Below, in pieces: positions 43,588 through 53,526 of a stretch of 64,000 bases of DNA (the first letter of the stretch is position 1; each line of letters begins with the position of its first letter). Made by a program: the position numbers and the translations under genes. This DNA is from Moraxellaceae bacterium (GTDB taxonomy: Bacteria > Pseudomonadota > Gammaproteobacteria > Pseudomonadales > Moraxellaceae). The DNA lies in contig JAQZBP010000003.1 of NCBI GenBank assembly GCA_029237815.1, positions 372,001-436,000 of the forward strand, read 5' to 3'. Under the pieces are notes generated by a model that made no database searches, was not told where the DNA came from, and saw only the letters and a list, made by a program, of their open reading frames with translations.

Positions 43588-43607
43588 CGCCGGCGAGTCA
43601 GCCGGCG
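43588..43607 (-). terminator. Weak terminator after the solute-binding protein gene
   Basis: CGCCGGC (43588-43594) and GCCGGCG (43601-43607) pair over a 6-nt loop; on the minus strand TTTCGC follows. The short T-run makes it weak. It separates the solute-binding gene from flp. Confidence 0.5.
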
Positions 43608-43617
43608 CCCGGGGACG

Positions 43618-44670
43618 TCACTCGTCCTTGAGGGCGCACTCGTAGTTCTGCGGGTCGGCCTGGCAGCGCACCCGCTTCAGCAGCTTCATCATCTGCGGAT
43701 CGTAGGTGCCGTCCTGCGTCATGCCGAGGCGGGCTTCGCGCAGCAGGCGCATGTACTTGTCCTTTTCCACCGGCGTCAGGTCCATCCAGTATTTCTCGTC
43801 GATGTCCTTTTCGCTCTTGCCCACGAAGGCGAACGCCTCTTCCACGCTGGCGGCGGCGAACTGCCGCATCAGCGCCACGCGCGCATCGAGGTCGGGGATC
43901 TGCTTGGACAGTTTTTCGCGATTGATCACGATGCTGCCGGAGATCATCACCACCGGGAAACGGAAGATCGCGCCCTTGGTGCCGAGGCCGCGATACAGCT
44001 CCAGCGGACGATAGACGATGGCCGGCGCCACCACGATGTCGACCTGGCCGTTGTTGAACTTGCCGGCGAAGGTGGTGATGTCCGACGCCACCGGCTGCGC
44101 GCCGAGCTGCTGCACGAGCTTGGCCTGCGACTTGTCCCACTCCAGCACGGCGATCTTCTTGCCGGCCGCCTTCTCGATGGAGTTGATGCTGCGGTCGTTC
44201 ACGAACACGAAGGCCGCGCCGAGCGGAATCGTGCCGATCACCTGGTAAGGACCCTGGATGGTCAGGGGGACGATCTTGGGGCTGGCCAGCGTCTGGATGA
44301 CCGAGCGCATTTCCTTGTAGTCACGGATGCCGCCGATGGCGTCGACGCTGCCCATGAACTTGTTGAACTGGCGCGCGCGCAGCGAGGTCACCACCACGCC
44401 GTCGCACTGGCCGACCTTGAAGTCTTCCGCGGCGATGCGCTCGTCGATGTAGACCTTGATCGTGGTATGGATGTTCCACTTCTTCGCGGCCAGGGCGAGG
44501 TCATTGGCGCGCGTGGAGGCGTCTCCCTTGGTGCCGACGGGGTCGAACACGCAGAAGGTCATGTTCAGGGGCTTTTCGAACAAAGGGGTGTTGGCCACGG
44601 CGGTACCGGCCGAGAACAGGAGGCCCGTCGCCACGAGCAGGCCGGGGAGGAGCTGCTTGGTCAGATTCAT
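43618..44670 (-). CDS. Periplasmic solute-binding-like protein
   Basis: A 350-residue exported protein with a signal peptide (cut after about residue 26, AVA-NTP). The sequence resembles periplasmic binding proteins of the TRAP/DctP or DUF6091 sort: LNMTFCVFDPVGTKGDA at the mature start, then KWNIHTTIKVYIDERIAAEDF and a repeated Rossmann-like alpha/beta pattern (AAGKKIAVLEWDKSQAKLVQQLGA). No permease gene is near, so it may serve a transporter elsewhere or another role. GGAAG precedes the ATG at 44670. The frame extends 44 codons upstream over its promoter. Confidence 0.72.
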   Translation of the reverse strand: MNLTKQLLPGLLVATGLLFSAGTAVANTPLFEKPLNMTFCVFDPVGTKGDASTRANDLALAAKKWNIHTTIKVYIDERIAAEDFKVGQCDGVVVTSLRARQFNKFMGSVDAIGGIRDYKEMRSVIQTLASPKIVPLTIQGPYQVIGTIPLGAAFVFVNDRSINSIEKAAGKKIAVLEWDKSQAKLVQQLGAQPVASDITTFAGKFNNGQVDIVVAPAIVYRPLELYRGLGTKGAIFRFPVVMISGSIVINREKLSKQIPDLDARVALMRQFAAASVEEAFAFVGKSEKDIDEKYWMDLTPVEKDKYMRLLREARLGMTQDGTYDPQMMKLLKRVRCQADPQNYECALKDE

Positions 44671-44804
44671 GGTGTACTTCCAGGATCGATAATTCTTGTC
44701 GCGCCGGACGGCGTCTGTTTTTCGAATCACTGCCAATACTAGCGGGAAGAGCCCGCTCCGCATTGGCTGCCCTGACACTGCTGCAGGACTTATCGGCAGC
44801 ATCG

Positions 44805-44877
44805 GCGGCTTTCCGGAGGAAAAGCCGCTTTCTTAGGGACACACCAGAACAAGAAAGCCCCGCTAGCGGGGCTTTCT
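44805..44877 (-). terminator. Two hairpins after fadD, the first a terminator
   Basis: AGAAAGCCCCGC and GCGGGGCTTTCT (44852-44877) form a 12-bp perfect stem with a TA loop, just past the fadD stop. A second stem, GCGGCTTT/AAAGCCGC (44805-44812 with 44821-44828), follows. The unit ends fadD transcription before the solute-binding gene. Confidence 0.75.
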
Positions 44878-44887
44878 CATGCCGGGA

Positions 44888-46546
44888 TTACTGGCCGCGC
44901 AGCTCGCGGCGCAGGATCTTTCCGACGTTGGTCTTGGGCAGGTCCGTGCGGAAGGTGATGTGCTTGGGCACCTTGTAGCCGGTGAGGTTGGCGCGCAGGT
45001 GCTGCAGCAGCACGTCCTCGGAGAGGTTGGGGTCCTTCTTCACCACGAAGAGCTTCACCGCCTCGCCGGACTTCTCGTCGGGCACGCCGATGGCGGCGGA
45101 CTCCAGCACGCCGTCGTGCTTGGCGGCCACGTCCTCGATCTCGTTGGGGTACACGTTGAAGCCCGACACCAGGATCATGTCCTTCTTGCGGTCGACGATG
45201 CGCATGTAGCCGTCGCGGTCGACGATGGCAACGTCGCCGGTCTTCAGCCAGCCGTCGGCATCGAGGATCTCGTCGGTGGCTTCCGGACGCTGCCAGTAAC
45301 CCTTCATGACCTGCGGGCCCTTCACGCAGAGCTCGCCGGCATGGCCGGGCTCCAGTTCCTTGCCCTCGTCGTCGATGACCTTGACCTGGGTATTGGGCAG
45401 CGGCATGCCGATGGTGCCGATGCGGATGGCGGAGAGCGGATTCACGCTCACCACAGGCGAGGTTTCGGTCATGCCGAAACCTTCGCAGATGGTCACGCCA
45501 GTAAGCTTCTCCCAGTCCTCGGCCACCTTCACCTGCATGGCCATGCCGCCGGCCATCACGCGCTTGAGCGACGAGAAGTCGAGCTTGCGGAAATCGGCGT
45601 TCTGCATCAGTGCCACGAACAGGGTGTTGAGGCCGGCCAGCGCGGTGAACCGCCACTTGGCCAGCTCCTTCACGAAGCCGGGGATGTCGCGCGGGTTGGT
45701 GATCAGCACCGAGTGGCCGCCCTGGTCCATCATGCCGAGGCAGCACACCACGAAGGCGAAGATGTGGTAGAGCGGCAGCGGGACGATCAGCACTTCCTTG
45801 CCCTGCTCGATGCCGCCCAGGGCGGAACGCATCTGCAGCAGGTTGGCGACCAGGTTGGCGTGGGTCAGCATGGCGCCCTTGGCGACGCCGGTGGTGCCGC
45901 CGGTGTACTGCAGCACGGCGATGTCGCCGGCCACGGGCTTGGCATCCTTGACCTGGTATTTCGCGCCGCGGCTCATCACCGTGGTGTAGGGAATGGCGTT
46001 GGGCAGGTTGAAAGCCGGCACCATCTTCTTGACCTTCTTCACCACGAAGTTGGTGAGCAGGCGCTTGACGCCCGGCAGTGCATCGCCGAGGTCGGTGACG
46101 ATGACGGTCTTGATGCCCGTCTGCGGCAGCACCTTCTCCACCTTGTCGCAGAAGTTCGACACGACCAGCAGCGCCTTGGCGCCGGAATCGTTGAACTGGT
46201 GCAGCATCTCGCGCTCGGTGTAGAGCGGATTGGTGTTGACGATGATGAGGCCGGCGCGCATGGCGCCGAACACGGCGACCGGGTACTGCAGGATGTTGGG
46301 CATCTGCAGCGCGATGCGGTCACCCGGCTTGAGGTCGGTCTCGTTCTGGATGTACGCGGCAAAGGCCGCGGTGAGGCGGTCGAGCTCGCGATAGGTCAGC
46401 GTGCGCCCCATGTTGGAGACAGCGGGGAGATCGGCGTACTTGCGCACCGCCTCGTGGAAGACCTCGTTGACCGACTGGTAGACCGTGGTGTCGATCTCGA
46501 ACGGCATGTCCGCCGGGTATTTGTCTTTCCAGAAATCCACTTGCAT
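44888..46546 (-). CDS. fadD: Long-chain fatty acyl-CoA synthetase (FadD)
   Basis: A 552-residue AMP-forming ligase. Motifs include the adenylate loop LQYTGGTTGVAKGAMLTHANL (about residue 200), EGFGMTETSPV, the ATP motif GDVAIVDRDGYMRIVDRKKDM and the C-terminal PKHITFRTDLPKTNVGKILRREL. The closing and the length match FadD of gammaproteobacteria, which loads imported fatty acids with CoA at the inner membrane. AAGGAG lies 8 bp before the ATG at 46546. It complements the AtuH ligase of the terpene locus. Confidence 0.93.
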   Translation of the reverse strand: MQVDFWKDKYPADMPFEIDTTVYQSVNEVFHEAVRKYADLPAVSNMGRTLTYRELDRLTAAFAAYIQNETDLKPGDRIALQMPNILQYPVAVFGAMRAGLIIVNTNPLYTEREMLHQFNDSGAKALLVVSNFCDKVEKVLPQTGIKTVIVTDLGDALPGVKRLLTNFVVKKVKKMVPAFNLPNAIPYTTVMSRGAKYQVKDAKPVAGDIAVLQYTGGTTGVAKGAMLTHANLVANLLQMRSALGGIEQGKEVLIVPLPLYHIFAFVVCCLGMMDQGGHSVLITNPRDIPGFVKELAKWRFTALAGLNTLFVALMQNADFRKLDFSSLKRVMAGGMAMQVKVAEDWEKLTGVTICEGFGMTETSPVVSVNPLSAIRIGTIGMPLPNTQVKVIDDEGKELEPGHAGELCVKGPQVMKGYWQRPEATDEILDADGWLKTGDVAIVDRDGYMRIVDRKKDMILVSGFNVYPNEIEDVAAKHDGVLESAAIGVPDEKSGEAVKLFVVKKDPNLSEDVLLQHLRANLTGYKVPKHITFRTDLPKTNVGKILRRELRGQ

Positions 46547-46689
46547 GAAGAAGCTCCTTGGGGGTCGAGACCGGTCTTGTCTGGCGCGGGATTGTGCCAA
46601 AAAGACCGGTGATTCCGGCAGCCCTGCCGGGTGTTTTTATGTCCTTTCCGCCGCACGGGCCGAATGGCCGATGCGGCTTGCCGCAGGGG

Positions 46690-48510
46690 TCAGGCGCCCA
46701 TCGGGGCGCCCAGGATCCAGCGCTCTGCCTGCGCCCGGCGGATCGGGTCGGCCGCCAGCGCCAGCACGCAGGTATCGGCCGGAGCCGGGGCCAGCGTCAG
46801 AGTGAAGGTCATGAGTTCGTCGCGCCGGAAGGCGTGCAGTTCCAGGCGGTCGCCCGGGGCGTAGCCGGCCAGCGTCTTTTCGATGGTGCCGCCATTCACG
46901 CGCAGGCCGTTCACGGCGATGAGCAGGTCGCCGGCCGAGAGGCCGGCCTGCTGCGCCGGGCCGTCGGTGAAGACGTTCAGGAGGCTGGCGCCGCCCTCCC
47001 CGTTTCCGGTCCTGGCGCCCAGCCAGCCCTTCGGCCGGGCGTCGGCCGCGCCCGGCTTGCCACCGGCGTCGGCGGCATTGTCGGCAGGCCGCAGCAGCCA
47101 GTCCACGCCGCGCGTCGCCAGCAGCTCCGCGAGGGGGAGCTCGCCGGTGCCGTGCACGGCATTGGCCCAGAAATCCGGCATCGGGTCGCCGCATAGCGCT
47201 TCGACCAGGCGCGGGAGATCGTCCTCACCCAGGCCGCGGCCGGCCAGGGCGTAGTCCCGCCAGAGGTGCTGCATCAGCGTATCCAGGCTGACCCGGTCGC
47301 CGGTCCGGTCCCGCAGCAGCAGATCGAGGCAGAGCGCCACCAGGGAGCCCTTGATGTAGTAGCTGACGATGGCGTTGGGCGAGTTCTCGTCCTGCCGGTA
47401 GTACTTGCTCCAGGCCTCGCGGCTGGACTCGGCGACGCTCTGGCGGTGCCGTCCCGGCGTGCGCAGGAGGCGGGTCACCTGCTGGGCCAGCAGCTCCAGG
47501 TAGGCCTCGGGCGTGATGACCCCGGCGCGAACCAGCAACAGGTCATCGTAATAGGAGGTGAAGCCCTCGAAGACCCAGAGCAGCGAGGTCTGGGTCTCCT
47601 GCCGCAGGTCATAGGGCAGGAACACGGCAGGCTTGATGCGCTTGACGTTCCAGCTGTGGAAATACTCGTGGCTGCAGAGGCCGAGGAAGCCCTTGTAGCG
47701 ATCCCCCGGCGCCTCGGGCTCGCCGGGCCCGGGCAGGCTGTCGCGCGAGCAGGACAGTGCCGTGGATGCGCGATGCTCGAGTCCGCCATAGCTGCTGTCC
47801 TGCGCCGCGACAAGGAAGACGTAGCGGTCGAACGGTGCCGGCTCGCCGAAAAAGCGGATCTGCTCCGCGCAGATCTTCTCCAGGTCGCGCACCAGGCGCG
47901 CCAGGTCGCAGCGGTGGCGCCCGGTGATCACCACCTCGTGCGGCACGCCGCAGGCGGAGAAGGTGGCACGGGTGAAGCTGCCCATCTCCACCGGGTGGTC
48001 GATCAGGTCGTCGTAATCCGGGGCCGAGTAGCGGCCGAAGCCGAGGTCGGCCGTCTCCGGCGCGCGCGCCAGGCTGGTGGCCACCTGCCAGCCCTGCATG
48101 CCATCCGGGCAGTCGAGGGTGACGTCGTGCGGCAGGTGCTGCTGCCCCACCACTTCAAGGAAGACCGCAGTGCCATTGAAAAAGCCATGGGTCTGATCGA
48201 GGTGCGCGCCGCGCACGGACGGGTCCCAGGCATAGGCGTCGTACGTCACGGTGAGCGGGCCCTCGGCAGGCGCACACTGCCAGGAAGACTTGCCGGTGCG
48301 GGTCAGCGTCACGGGCCGACCGGCGCCGTCGCAAACGCTGATCGGCCCCAGGTTGCGCGAAAAATCACGGATCATGTAGCTGCCGGGTATCCAATTCGGC
48401 AGCTGCAGCTGCTGTCCGTCCGGTGCCGGCTTGGCGATGGTCAGCGTGAGGTCGAAGATATGCGCTGCAGGCCGGCGCGATCCGATCCGGTAGTGAATGG
48501 CGGCAGTCAT
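46690..48510 (-). CDS. M61-family peptidase with PDZ domain
   Basis: A 606-residue protein. The N-terminal beta domain (RPAAHIFDLTLTIAKPAPDG) is followed by the M61 catalytic domain with the zinc site HEYFH (H281, E282, H285) and the family continuation SWNVKRIKPAVF. A PDZ domain closes the protein (GASLLNVFTDGPAQQAGLSAGDLLIAVNGL). No signal peptide is seen. M61 enzymes are glycyl-aminopeptidase-like metalloproteases; the bacterial role is poorly known. The gene is divergent from a lipase-like hydrolase over 71 bp. Confidence 0.92.
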   Translation of the reverse strand: MTAAIHYRIGSRRPAAHIFDLTLTIAKPAPDGQQLQLPNWIPGSYMIRDFSRNLGPISVCDGAGRPVTLTRTGKSSWQCAPAEGPLTVTYDAYAWDPSVRGAHLDQTHGFFNGTAVFLEVVGQQHLPHDVTLDCPDGMQGWQVATSLARAPETADLGFGRYSAPDYDDLIDHPVEMGSFTRATFSACGVPHEVVITGRHRCDLARLVRDLEKICAEQIRFFGEPAPFDRYVFLVAAQDSSYGGLEHRASTALSCSRDSLPGPGEPEAPGDRYKGFLGLCSHEYFHSWNVKRIKPAVFLPYDLRQETQTSLLWVFEGFTSYYDDLLLVRAGVITPEAYLELLAQQVTRLLRTPGRHRQSVAESSREAWSKYYRQDENSPNAIVSYYIKGSLVALCLDLLLRDRTGDRVSLDTLMQHLWRDYALAGRGLGEDDLPRLVEALCGDPMPDFWANAVHGTGELPLAELLATRGVDWLLRPADNAADAGGKPGAADARPKGWLGARTGNGEGGASLLNVFTDGPAQQAGLSAGDLLIAVNGLRVNGGTIEKTLAGYAPGDRLELHAFRRDELMTFTLTLAPAPADTCVLALAADPIRRAQAERWILGAPMGA

Positions 48511-48581
48511 GCCGTGACGGCTCCAGCAGTAATTAAGTGAAGGCTTGTAGAATAATGAACAATCTCGTTGTGGGCCACGCC

Positions 48582-49520
48582 ATGTCTGCCATTAGTTCTT
48601 CCGATGCCATCGAGTGGCTCACCACCAGCGACGGACATCGCATCCCCCTGCGCCACTGGCCGGTGGAGAACGCCCGCGCCGTGGTGCACATCGCGCACGG
48701 CATGGCCGAACACTCCGGCTGCTATGCCGACGTGGCCGCGCTGCTGAACGCCGAAGGCCTTGCCGTGATGGCGCACGACCATCGCTGCCATGGCCTCGCC
48801 GTCAGCAACGGCGCGCTCGGCAACACCAGCATGCTGCAGCACTGGAGCGGCGTGTGCAGCGACATGAACGTGGTAAATGCCGAAGTCCGCCGGCGCTACC
48901 CCGAACTGCCCCTCGTCCTGCTCGGCCACAGCATGGGCTCCTTCGTCTCGCAGCACTTCGCGCAGCGCCACCCGGAGCGCATCAACCTGCTGCTGCTGGA
49001 AGGCAGCTCCTACCAGGCGCCCTGGTTCACCCGCATGGCCGGCCTGATGTGCCGCTTCGAAGGCTGGCGCCAGGGCGACCACGGCCGCAGCCCGCTGATC
49101 CACGCCCTCTCCTTCGGCGGTTTCAACAAGGCCTTCAAGAATGCACGCACCGATTTCGACTGGCTGTCGCGCGACGAGGACTTCGTCGACCGCTACATTG
49201 CCGACCCGCTCTGCGGCTACCAGCTCTGCAACGGCTACTGGCGCGACTTCATCAAGGGCCTGAACGCGATCTACCAGCCCGAGGCCATGCGCGGCATCCG
49301 CACCGACCTGCCCGTCTACCTCTTCGCCGGCTCGCGCGACCCGGCCGGCCACAACGGTCGTGGCGTGGTGCGCCTTGCCAACCTGTACCGCGAAGTCGTG
49401 GGCAGCCGCGACGTGACCCTGCGCCTCTACCCCGGCGCGCGCCACGACATCCTGCATGAAACCAACCGCGACGAGGTCCTGACCGACCTGCTCGGCTGGC
49501 TGCGCCGCCACCTGCCCTGA
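48582..49520 (+). CDS. Alpha/beta hydrolase, monoacylglycerol-lipase-like
   Basis: A 312-residue alpha/beta hydrolase. HGMAEHSGCYADVAALL near residue 45 and the nucleophile elbow LLGHSMGSFVSQ (Ser at about 115) are typical of the serine aminopeptidase S33/monoglyceride lipase group, followed by a late Asp (AGSRDPAGHNG) and His (GARHDILHE). No signal peptide. The start is uncertain: an in-frame ATG at 48555 and a GTG at 48537 are possible; I chose MSAISSSDAIEWL by sequence quality. Closed by a very strong palindromic terminator. Confidence 0.85.
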   Translation: MSAISSSDAIEWLTTSDGHRIPLRHWPVENARAVVHIAHGMAEHSGCYADVAALLNAEGLAVMAHDHRCHGLAVSNGALGNTSMLQHWSGVCSDMNVVNAEVRRRYPELPLVLLGHSMGSFVSQHFAQRHPERINLLLLEGSSYQAPWFTRMAGLMCRFEGWRQGDHGRSPLIHALSFGGFNKAFKNARTDFDWLSRDEDFVDRYIADPLCGYQLCNGYWRDFIKGLNAIYQPEAMRGIRTDLPVYLFAGSRDPAGHNGRGVVRLANLYREVVGSRDVTLRLYPGARHDILHETNRDEVLTDLLGWLRRHLP

Positions 49521-49550
49521 CTTCCGCACCGGCCTTGGCCGCGCTGATCG

Positions 49551-49593
49551 CACCATGAAAAAAGCCCGCTCACAGCGGGCTTTTTTCATGGTG
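49551..49593. terminator. Perfect 43-bp palindromic terminator
   Basis: Two perfect 20-bp arms (49551-49570, 49574-49593) with a CAC loop, including six A and six T around an AGCCCGC core. It ends the hydrolase gene and could stop transcription in both directions. Confidence 0.9.
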
Positions 49594-49615
49594 TGCAGTG
49601 TGGCTCTCCCGAAAG

Positions 49616-49781
49616 GGCGACCCGTGCCATCCGGCGGCACAGGGTCGCCACAGAAATCGGGGAACAAGACTCCGATGCTACGCCTGCGGGAACGATTTGT
49701 ATCCGTCTCGCCTTGCGCTCCACGCGTCCCTAGAATCCGTTGCCGAGAGCTTTCACGACAGCCGGGCCGGCTGTCGTGAAA
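49616..49781 (+). promoter_or_regulatory. Structured leader region before NDH-2
   Basis: Two structures occupy the gap. One is a long stem with GGCGACCC/GGGTCGCC and GTGCC/GGCAC (49616-49649, one bulged A). The second is a perfect 31-bp palindrome with 15-bp arms (49751-49765, 49767-49781) followed by ATTTT and ending 24 bp before the NDH-2 ATG. A TAGAAT hexamer at 49731-49736 may be the -10. No known riboswitch class was recognised. Confidence 0.5.
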
Positions 49782-49805
49782 ATTTTCAGCATTGAAGGTA
49801 ATCCC

Positions 49806-51116
49806 ATGAAGAAGCTGCATCAGATCGTCGTCGTCGGCGGGGGTGCCGGCGGGCTCGAGCTCGCCACGGCACTGGGCCGGCGCCTCGGCCGCAAGGGCTT
49901 GGCCCGCATCGTCCTGGTGGACGCCTCGCTCACCCATATCTGGAAGCCCCTGCTGCACGAGGTCGCCGCCGGCACCATCAACTCTTTCGAGGACGAGCTG
50001 AACTACTTCGCGCACGGCGCCCGTCATCACTTCGAATTCCAGCTCGGGCGCATGGACGGGTTGGACCGCGAGCGCAAGACACTCCACCTCGCGCCGCTGA
50101 CGGGAGAAGACGGCGAACTGCTCGCCGAAGGCCGCGACCTCGCCTACGACACGCTGGTCATCGCCGTCGGCTCCACTTCCAACGACTTCGGCACACCGGG
50201 CGCACACGAGCACTGCATCTTCCTCGACTCGCGCGCGCAGGCCGACCGTTTCCAGAAAAAGCTACTGCAGATGTACCTGCAGGCCCATGCCCTTCCGGCC
50301 TCCTCCGGCGCCGCGCCGGAGCTGAACATCGCCATCGTGGGCGCCGGCGCCACCGGAGTCGAACTGGCGGCGGAGCTGCACCACGCCGCGCACGAGTTCG
50401 CCGCCTACGGGCTGGACGAGATCACCCCGCAGCACGTCAACATCACGCTGATCGAGGCTGCGCCCCGCATCCTCACGGCGCTGCCGGAACGGGCGGCGGA
50501 GCAGGCGTACCGGCAGCTGATGAAGATCGGCGTCACGGTGCTGGCCGGCCAGCGGGTGACCGCAGTTTCGGCGCAGGGCCTCAGGACCGCCAGTGGACTG
50601 GACATACCGGCGTCGCTGCGCGTCTGGGCCGCGGGCATCAAGGCGCAGGACTTCCTGAAGGATATCGGCGGGCTCGAGACCAACCGCATCAACCAGCTGG
50701 TGGTAACCCCCTCGCTGCAGACCACGCGCGACGACAGCGTGTTCGCTTTCGGCGACTGCGCCAGCTGCACCCTGCCCGGCATGGAACGGCCGCTGGCCCC
50801 GCGCGCGCAGGTTGCGCACCAGCAGGCGGTCTTCCTCGTGAAGGCCATTTCCGCGCGGCTGGCGCACAAGCCGCTACCGTCGTTCCGCTTCAATGACTAT
50901 GGCTCGCTGATCTCGCTGAGTTCGGCGGATACCGTGGGCAGCCTGATGGGCAACCTGCTCGGCAGCGTGAACATACGGGGCCTGGTGGCACGTCTCCTCT
51001 ACCGCTCCCTCTATCGCATGCACCAGATGTCGCTGCACGGCGTGTTCCGCATGCTGGTGCTGCTCGGGAAGGACTTGCTGAGCCGCAGCTCGGGACCGCG
51101 ACTGAAACTGCACTGA
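49806..51116 (+). CDS. ndh: Type II NADH:quinone oxidoreductase (NDH-2)
   Basis: A 436-residue two-Rossmann flavoprotein. The FAD site VVVGGGAGGLELATALG is at residues 8-24 and the NAD(P)H site IAIVGAGATGVELAAEL near 175. VFAFGDCASC and the quinone-side motif PRAQVAHQQAVFL near 345 follow, with a C-terminal amphipathic/membrane segment. It passes electrons from NADH to quinone without pumping protons. AAGG lies 9 bp before the ATG. It has its own structured leader. Confidence 0.92.
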   Translation: MKKLHQIVVVGGGAGGLELATALGRRLGRKGLARIVLVDASLTHIWKPLLHEVAAGTINSFEDELNYFAHGARHHFEFQLGRMDGLDRERKTLHLAPLTGEDGELLAEGRDLAYDTLVIAVGSTSNDFGTPGAHEHCIFLDSRAQADRFQKKLLQMYLQAHALPASSGAAPELNIAIVGAGATGVELAAELHHAAHEFAAYGLDEITPQHVNITLIEAAPRILTALPERAAEQAYRQLMKIGVTVLAGQRVTAVSAQGLRTASGLDIPASLRVWAAGIKAQDFLKDIGGLETNRINQLVVTPSLQTTRDDSVFAFGDCASCTLPGMERPLAPRAQVAHQQAVFLVKAISARLAHKPLPSFRFNDYGSLISLSSADTVGSLMGNLLGSVNIRGLVARLLYRSLYRMHQMSLHGVFRMLVLLGKDLLSRSSGPRLKLH

Positions 51117-51157
51117 GCCGGCAGGACTGGTCCGCTGCGCGCAGCCCTTCGGCCTCA

Positions 51158-51189
51158 TGAAAAAGCCCGCAATTCCAGCGGGCTTTCTT
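51158..51189. terminator. Bidirectional terminator between NDH-2 and the vWA gene
   Basis: AAAGCCCGC and GCGGGCTTT (51162-51170 with 51178-51186) form a 9-bp stem with T-rich and A-rich flanks. The genes converge here. Confidence 0.85.
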
Positions 51190-51211
51190 GTCGGGGAGCG
51201 AAGCGGGACGA

Positions 51212-52390
51212 CTATCGGCTCAGGTAGCGCATGCCGTCCTCGATGCCCTTGATGGTCAGCGGGTACATGCGGTTTTCCATGAGCTGGCGGATCTGCACGA
51301 TGGACGTGGTGCCGGCCCAGGCGCGCTCCGCCTCGGGGTTCAGCCAGATCACCTTCTGGAAATGCCCGGTGAGGCGCTGCATCCACACCGAGCCCGGCTC
51401 CTCGTTGAAGTGCTCCACCGAGCCGCCCGCGGCCACGACCTCATAGGGACTCATGGTGGCATCGCCGACGAAGATCACGCGGTAGTCGTTGCCGTATTTG
51501 TGGATGATGTCCCAGATGGACATGCGCTCGCTCCAGCGTCGCATGTTGTCCTTCCACACGCCCTCGTAGATGAAGTTGTGGAAGTAGAAATACTCCAGAT
51601 GCTTGAACTCCGTGCGTGCCGCCGAGAACAGCTCCTCGCAGGTCTTGATGTAAGGGTCCATCGAGCCGCCGATGTCGAAGAATAGCAGCACCTTGACCTT
51701 GTTCTTGCGCTCGGGACGCATCTTGATGTCGAGCAGCCCGGCCTTGTGCGCAGTGGAGCGGATGGTGTCGTCGACGTCCAGCTCTTCGTCGACACCGGTG
51801 CGCGCAAAGCGGCGCAGGCGGCGCAGCGCCACCTTGATGTTGCGGATGCCGAGCGCGACGGAGTCGTCGAGGTTGCGGAATTCCCGCTTCTCCCAGACCT
51901 TCACCGCCTTCTTCATGCGCGAATCGCCGGCCAGGCGGATGCCTTCCGGATTGGCGCCGTAGGCGCCGAAGGGAGAAGTGCCACCGGTGCCGACCATGCG
52001 GTTGCCGCCCTGGTGGCGCTTGTGCTGCTCCTCGAGGCGCTGGCGGAACTCCTCCATCAGCTTTTCCAGCGAGCCGGTCTTCTGCAGCTCCGCGAGCTCG
52101 TCGGGCGACAGGTGCTTCTCGATTTCCTTGCGCAGCCAGTCCTCGGGCAGCGCCTTCGTCAGCAGCTCGGGATCGATGGACTCGATGCCCTCGAAGTACT
52201 TCGCGAAGGCCTTGTCGAACTTGTCGAAGTGGCGCTCGTCCTTGACCAGCACCGTGCGCGCGAGCAGATAGAAGTCGTCCACGCTGGCATAGACCAGGCC
52301 CTGCTCCAGCGCATGGATCAGGTCCAGCAGCTCGCGAATGGTGGTGGGCACCTTGTGCTCGCGCAGCGTGAAGAAAAAATTGATCAGCAT
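51212..52390 (-). CDS. CoxE-like von Willebrand factor A protein
   Basis: A 392-residue protein of the CoxE/vWA class that partners MoxR ATPases. The N-terminal half (about 1-220) is helical and charged (YLLARTVLVKDERHFDKFDKAF). The vWA part begins VLLFFDIGGSMDPYI near residue 240; the MIDAS D-x-S-x-S is D-I-G-G-S, lacking the first serine. Later GDATMSP supplies the third metal-binding segment. Such pairs act as chaperones that mature or insert metal into other enzymes. It follows the MoxR gene by 191 bp with a REP-like unit. Confidence 0.9.
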   Translation of the reverse strand: MLINFFFTLREHKVPTTIRELLDLIHALEQGLVYASVDDFYLLARTVLVKDERHFDKFDKAFAKYFEGIESIDPELLTKALPEDWLRKEIEKHLSPDELAELQKTGSLEKLMEEFRQRLEEQHKRHQGGNRMVGTGGTSPFGAYGANPEGIRLAGDSRMKKAVKVWEKREFRNLDDSVALGIRNIKVALRRLRRFARTGVDEELDVDDTIRSTAHKAGLLDIKMRPERKNKVKVLLFFDIGGSMDPYIKTCEELFSAARTEFKHLEYFYFHNFIYEGVWKDNMRRWSERMSIWDIIHKYGNDYRVIFVGDATMSPYEVVAAGGSVEHFNEEPGSVWMQRLTGHFQKVIWLNPEAERAWAGTTSIVQIRQLMENRMYPLTIKGIEDGMRYLSR

Positions 52391-52394
52391 CTGG

Positions 52395-52537
52395 GCCTCT
52401 CCCCCTTCTCTCCGCTGCCGGGGAGAAGGTCGGGGTGAGGGGGTGCCTGCCGGAGCCGCTCACCCCCGCCCCGCTCCATGCCCCCGTCCCTTGCCCATCG
52501 GCAAGCGGCACTGCGGGGAACGAAGCGGTGCTTCGTT
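52395..52537. repeat. REP-like palindromes between moxR and the vWA gene
   Basis: The stretch 52395-52442 is built from C-rich and G-rich arms (CCTTCTC-CCG and CGG-GAGAAGG) plus GGTGAGGGGG, the pattern of CTCTCCC...GGGAGAG repeats common in gammaproteobacterial gaps. A second, smaller stem, AACGAAGC/GCTTCGTT (52519-52537), follows. Together they may modulate the mRNA between the two genes. Confidence 0.6.
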
Positions 52538-52581
52538 GGATTCCCCTCCGCCCGCACCCGCGGAAAGAAGGGCGACAACAC

Positions 52582-53424
<843 letters not shown>

Positions 53425-53526
53425 GAAATGCTCGCCTCCGCTGGACTGGGTATTTTTCGGCCTGCCAGTATAGGCAGCGCCCCCGGCCTTTCACAGTGGC
53501 CGGCCCACCCCTTCGGAGCGTCCCGC

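Larger units (their letters stand above)
43138..43617 (-). other. 480-bp region upstream of flp without a gene
   Basis: No credible coding region lies here; frames open on either strand do not look like protein. It holds the flp ribosome site, the predicted FNR-dependent promoter (43327-43367) with an unusually A/T-rich core, and, at the far end, a weak terminator for the solute-binding gene (43588-43607). The predicted flp mRNA leader would be about 180 nt, which may itself be regulatory; I do not see a known riboswitch in it. Confidence 0.6.

Noticed and set aside
46569..46608. AGACCGGTCT palindrome and a second ACCGGT upstream of fadD as an operator
   Set aside because: Short and partly expected at this GC content; no known regulator motif and no second copy elsewhere that I noticed.
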